A DNA stretch of 64,000 bases from Mycobacterium colombiense CECT 3035 (GTDB taxonomy: Bacteria > Actinomycetota > Actinomycetes > Mycobacteriales > Mycobacteriaceae), in assembly GCF_002105755.1 (NCBI RefSeq), contig NZ_CP020821.1, forward strand, positions 248,001-312,000. The letters are read 5' to 3'. Positions 63,941-64,000 of the stretch are shown here, one piece after another (the stretch's first letter is position 1; each line of letters opens with the position of its first letter). The translations under genes and the position numbers were made by a program. The notes below the pieces were generated by a model. It was not told where the DNA came from. It made no database searches and was given only the letters and a program-made list of their open reading frames with translations.

Positions 63941-64000
63941 ATGCACTGTCCGTTCTGCCGCCATCCCGACTCCCGGGTGATCGACTCGCGCGAAACCGAC
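63941..64000 (+). CDS. nrdR: Ribonucleotide reductase repressor NrdR, 5' fragment
   Basis: Only 20 codons are visible before the window ends. They read [20 protein letters not shown], the conserved NrdR opening, with the first CPFC pair of the zinc ribbon. The full repressor senses dATP/ATP and represses ribonucleotide reductase. GGAG at about 63931 is the ribosome site. The order lexA-chiZ-nrdR is conserved. Confidence 0.93.

Overview
The window is high-GC actinobacterial DNA and almost certainly comes from a slow-growing Mycobacterium, probably close to the M. avium complex. Evidence is the gene order ald ... dapB ... fabG5 ... thyA-dfrA ... hsdM-hsdS-thyX-dapA-rnj ... ftsK-argA-pgsA3-clgR-pspA-pspM ... 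recA-recX-miaB ... miaA-dapF-hflX-fadE20 ... lexA-chiZ-nrdR. From memory this matches M. tuberculosis Rv2780 to Rv2718c, inverted, with many proteins of identical length. The species cannot be fixed from this window. No PE/PPE genes, insertion sequences, tRNAs, rRNAs or CRISPR arrays were seen.

Region by region. 1-7.9 kb: the 5' part of ald, then a + strand run holding a Baeyer-Villiger-type monooxygenase, a PF10118-like protein, an epoxide hydrolase/SDR fusion and a ferredoxin reductase, followed by an opposed GNAT-TetR pair. 8-10.1 kb: a Rieske oxygenase overlapping a DapB-like dehydrogenase. 10-14 kb: a 13E12-type HNH protein, a lipoprotein, dapB and two small genes. 14-24.6 kb: an accessory fatty-acid block with a thioesterase, an acyl-CoA ligase, a single-chain biotin carboxylase/BCCP/carboxyltransferase broken by a one-base frameshift, a Gly/Cys-repeat secreted protein, fabG5, two overlapping acyl-CoA dehydrogenases and a glycosyltransferase. 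24.6-34.8 kb: nucleotide and lysine metabolism (thyA, dfrA, thyX, dapA, rnj) with a DivIVA-like coiled coil, a YcaQ-like glycosylase and HsdM/HsdS without HsdR. 34.8-46.5 kb: a methyltransferase, an SDR and a monooxygenase, then ftsK, argA, pgsA3, the clgR-pspA-pspM envelope-stress cluster, ephG, a second glycosyltransferase and small genes. 46.5-64 kb: recA-recX, miaB, miaA, dapF, hflX, fadE20, two tandem EamA-type membrane proteins, an LGFP-repeat surface protein, lexA, chiZ and the start of nrdR.

How the genes work together. The DNA-damage circuit is readable in the DNA: LexA boxes lie before recA and lexA, and RecA-independent damage promoters (TTGTCGGTG-N8-TAnnnT) lie before recA and chiZ. 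An ECF (SigE-like) promoter precedes clgR. Lysine/diaminopimelate synthesis is spread over dapB, dapA and dapF. At least twelve genes have a TAnnnT -10 element 6-7 nt before the start codon, which predicts leaderless mRNAs and fixes several GTG starts.
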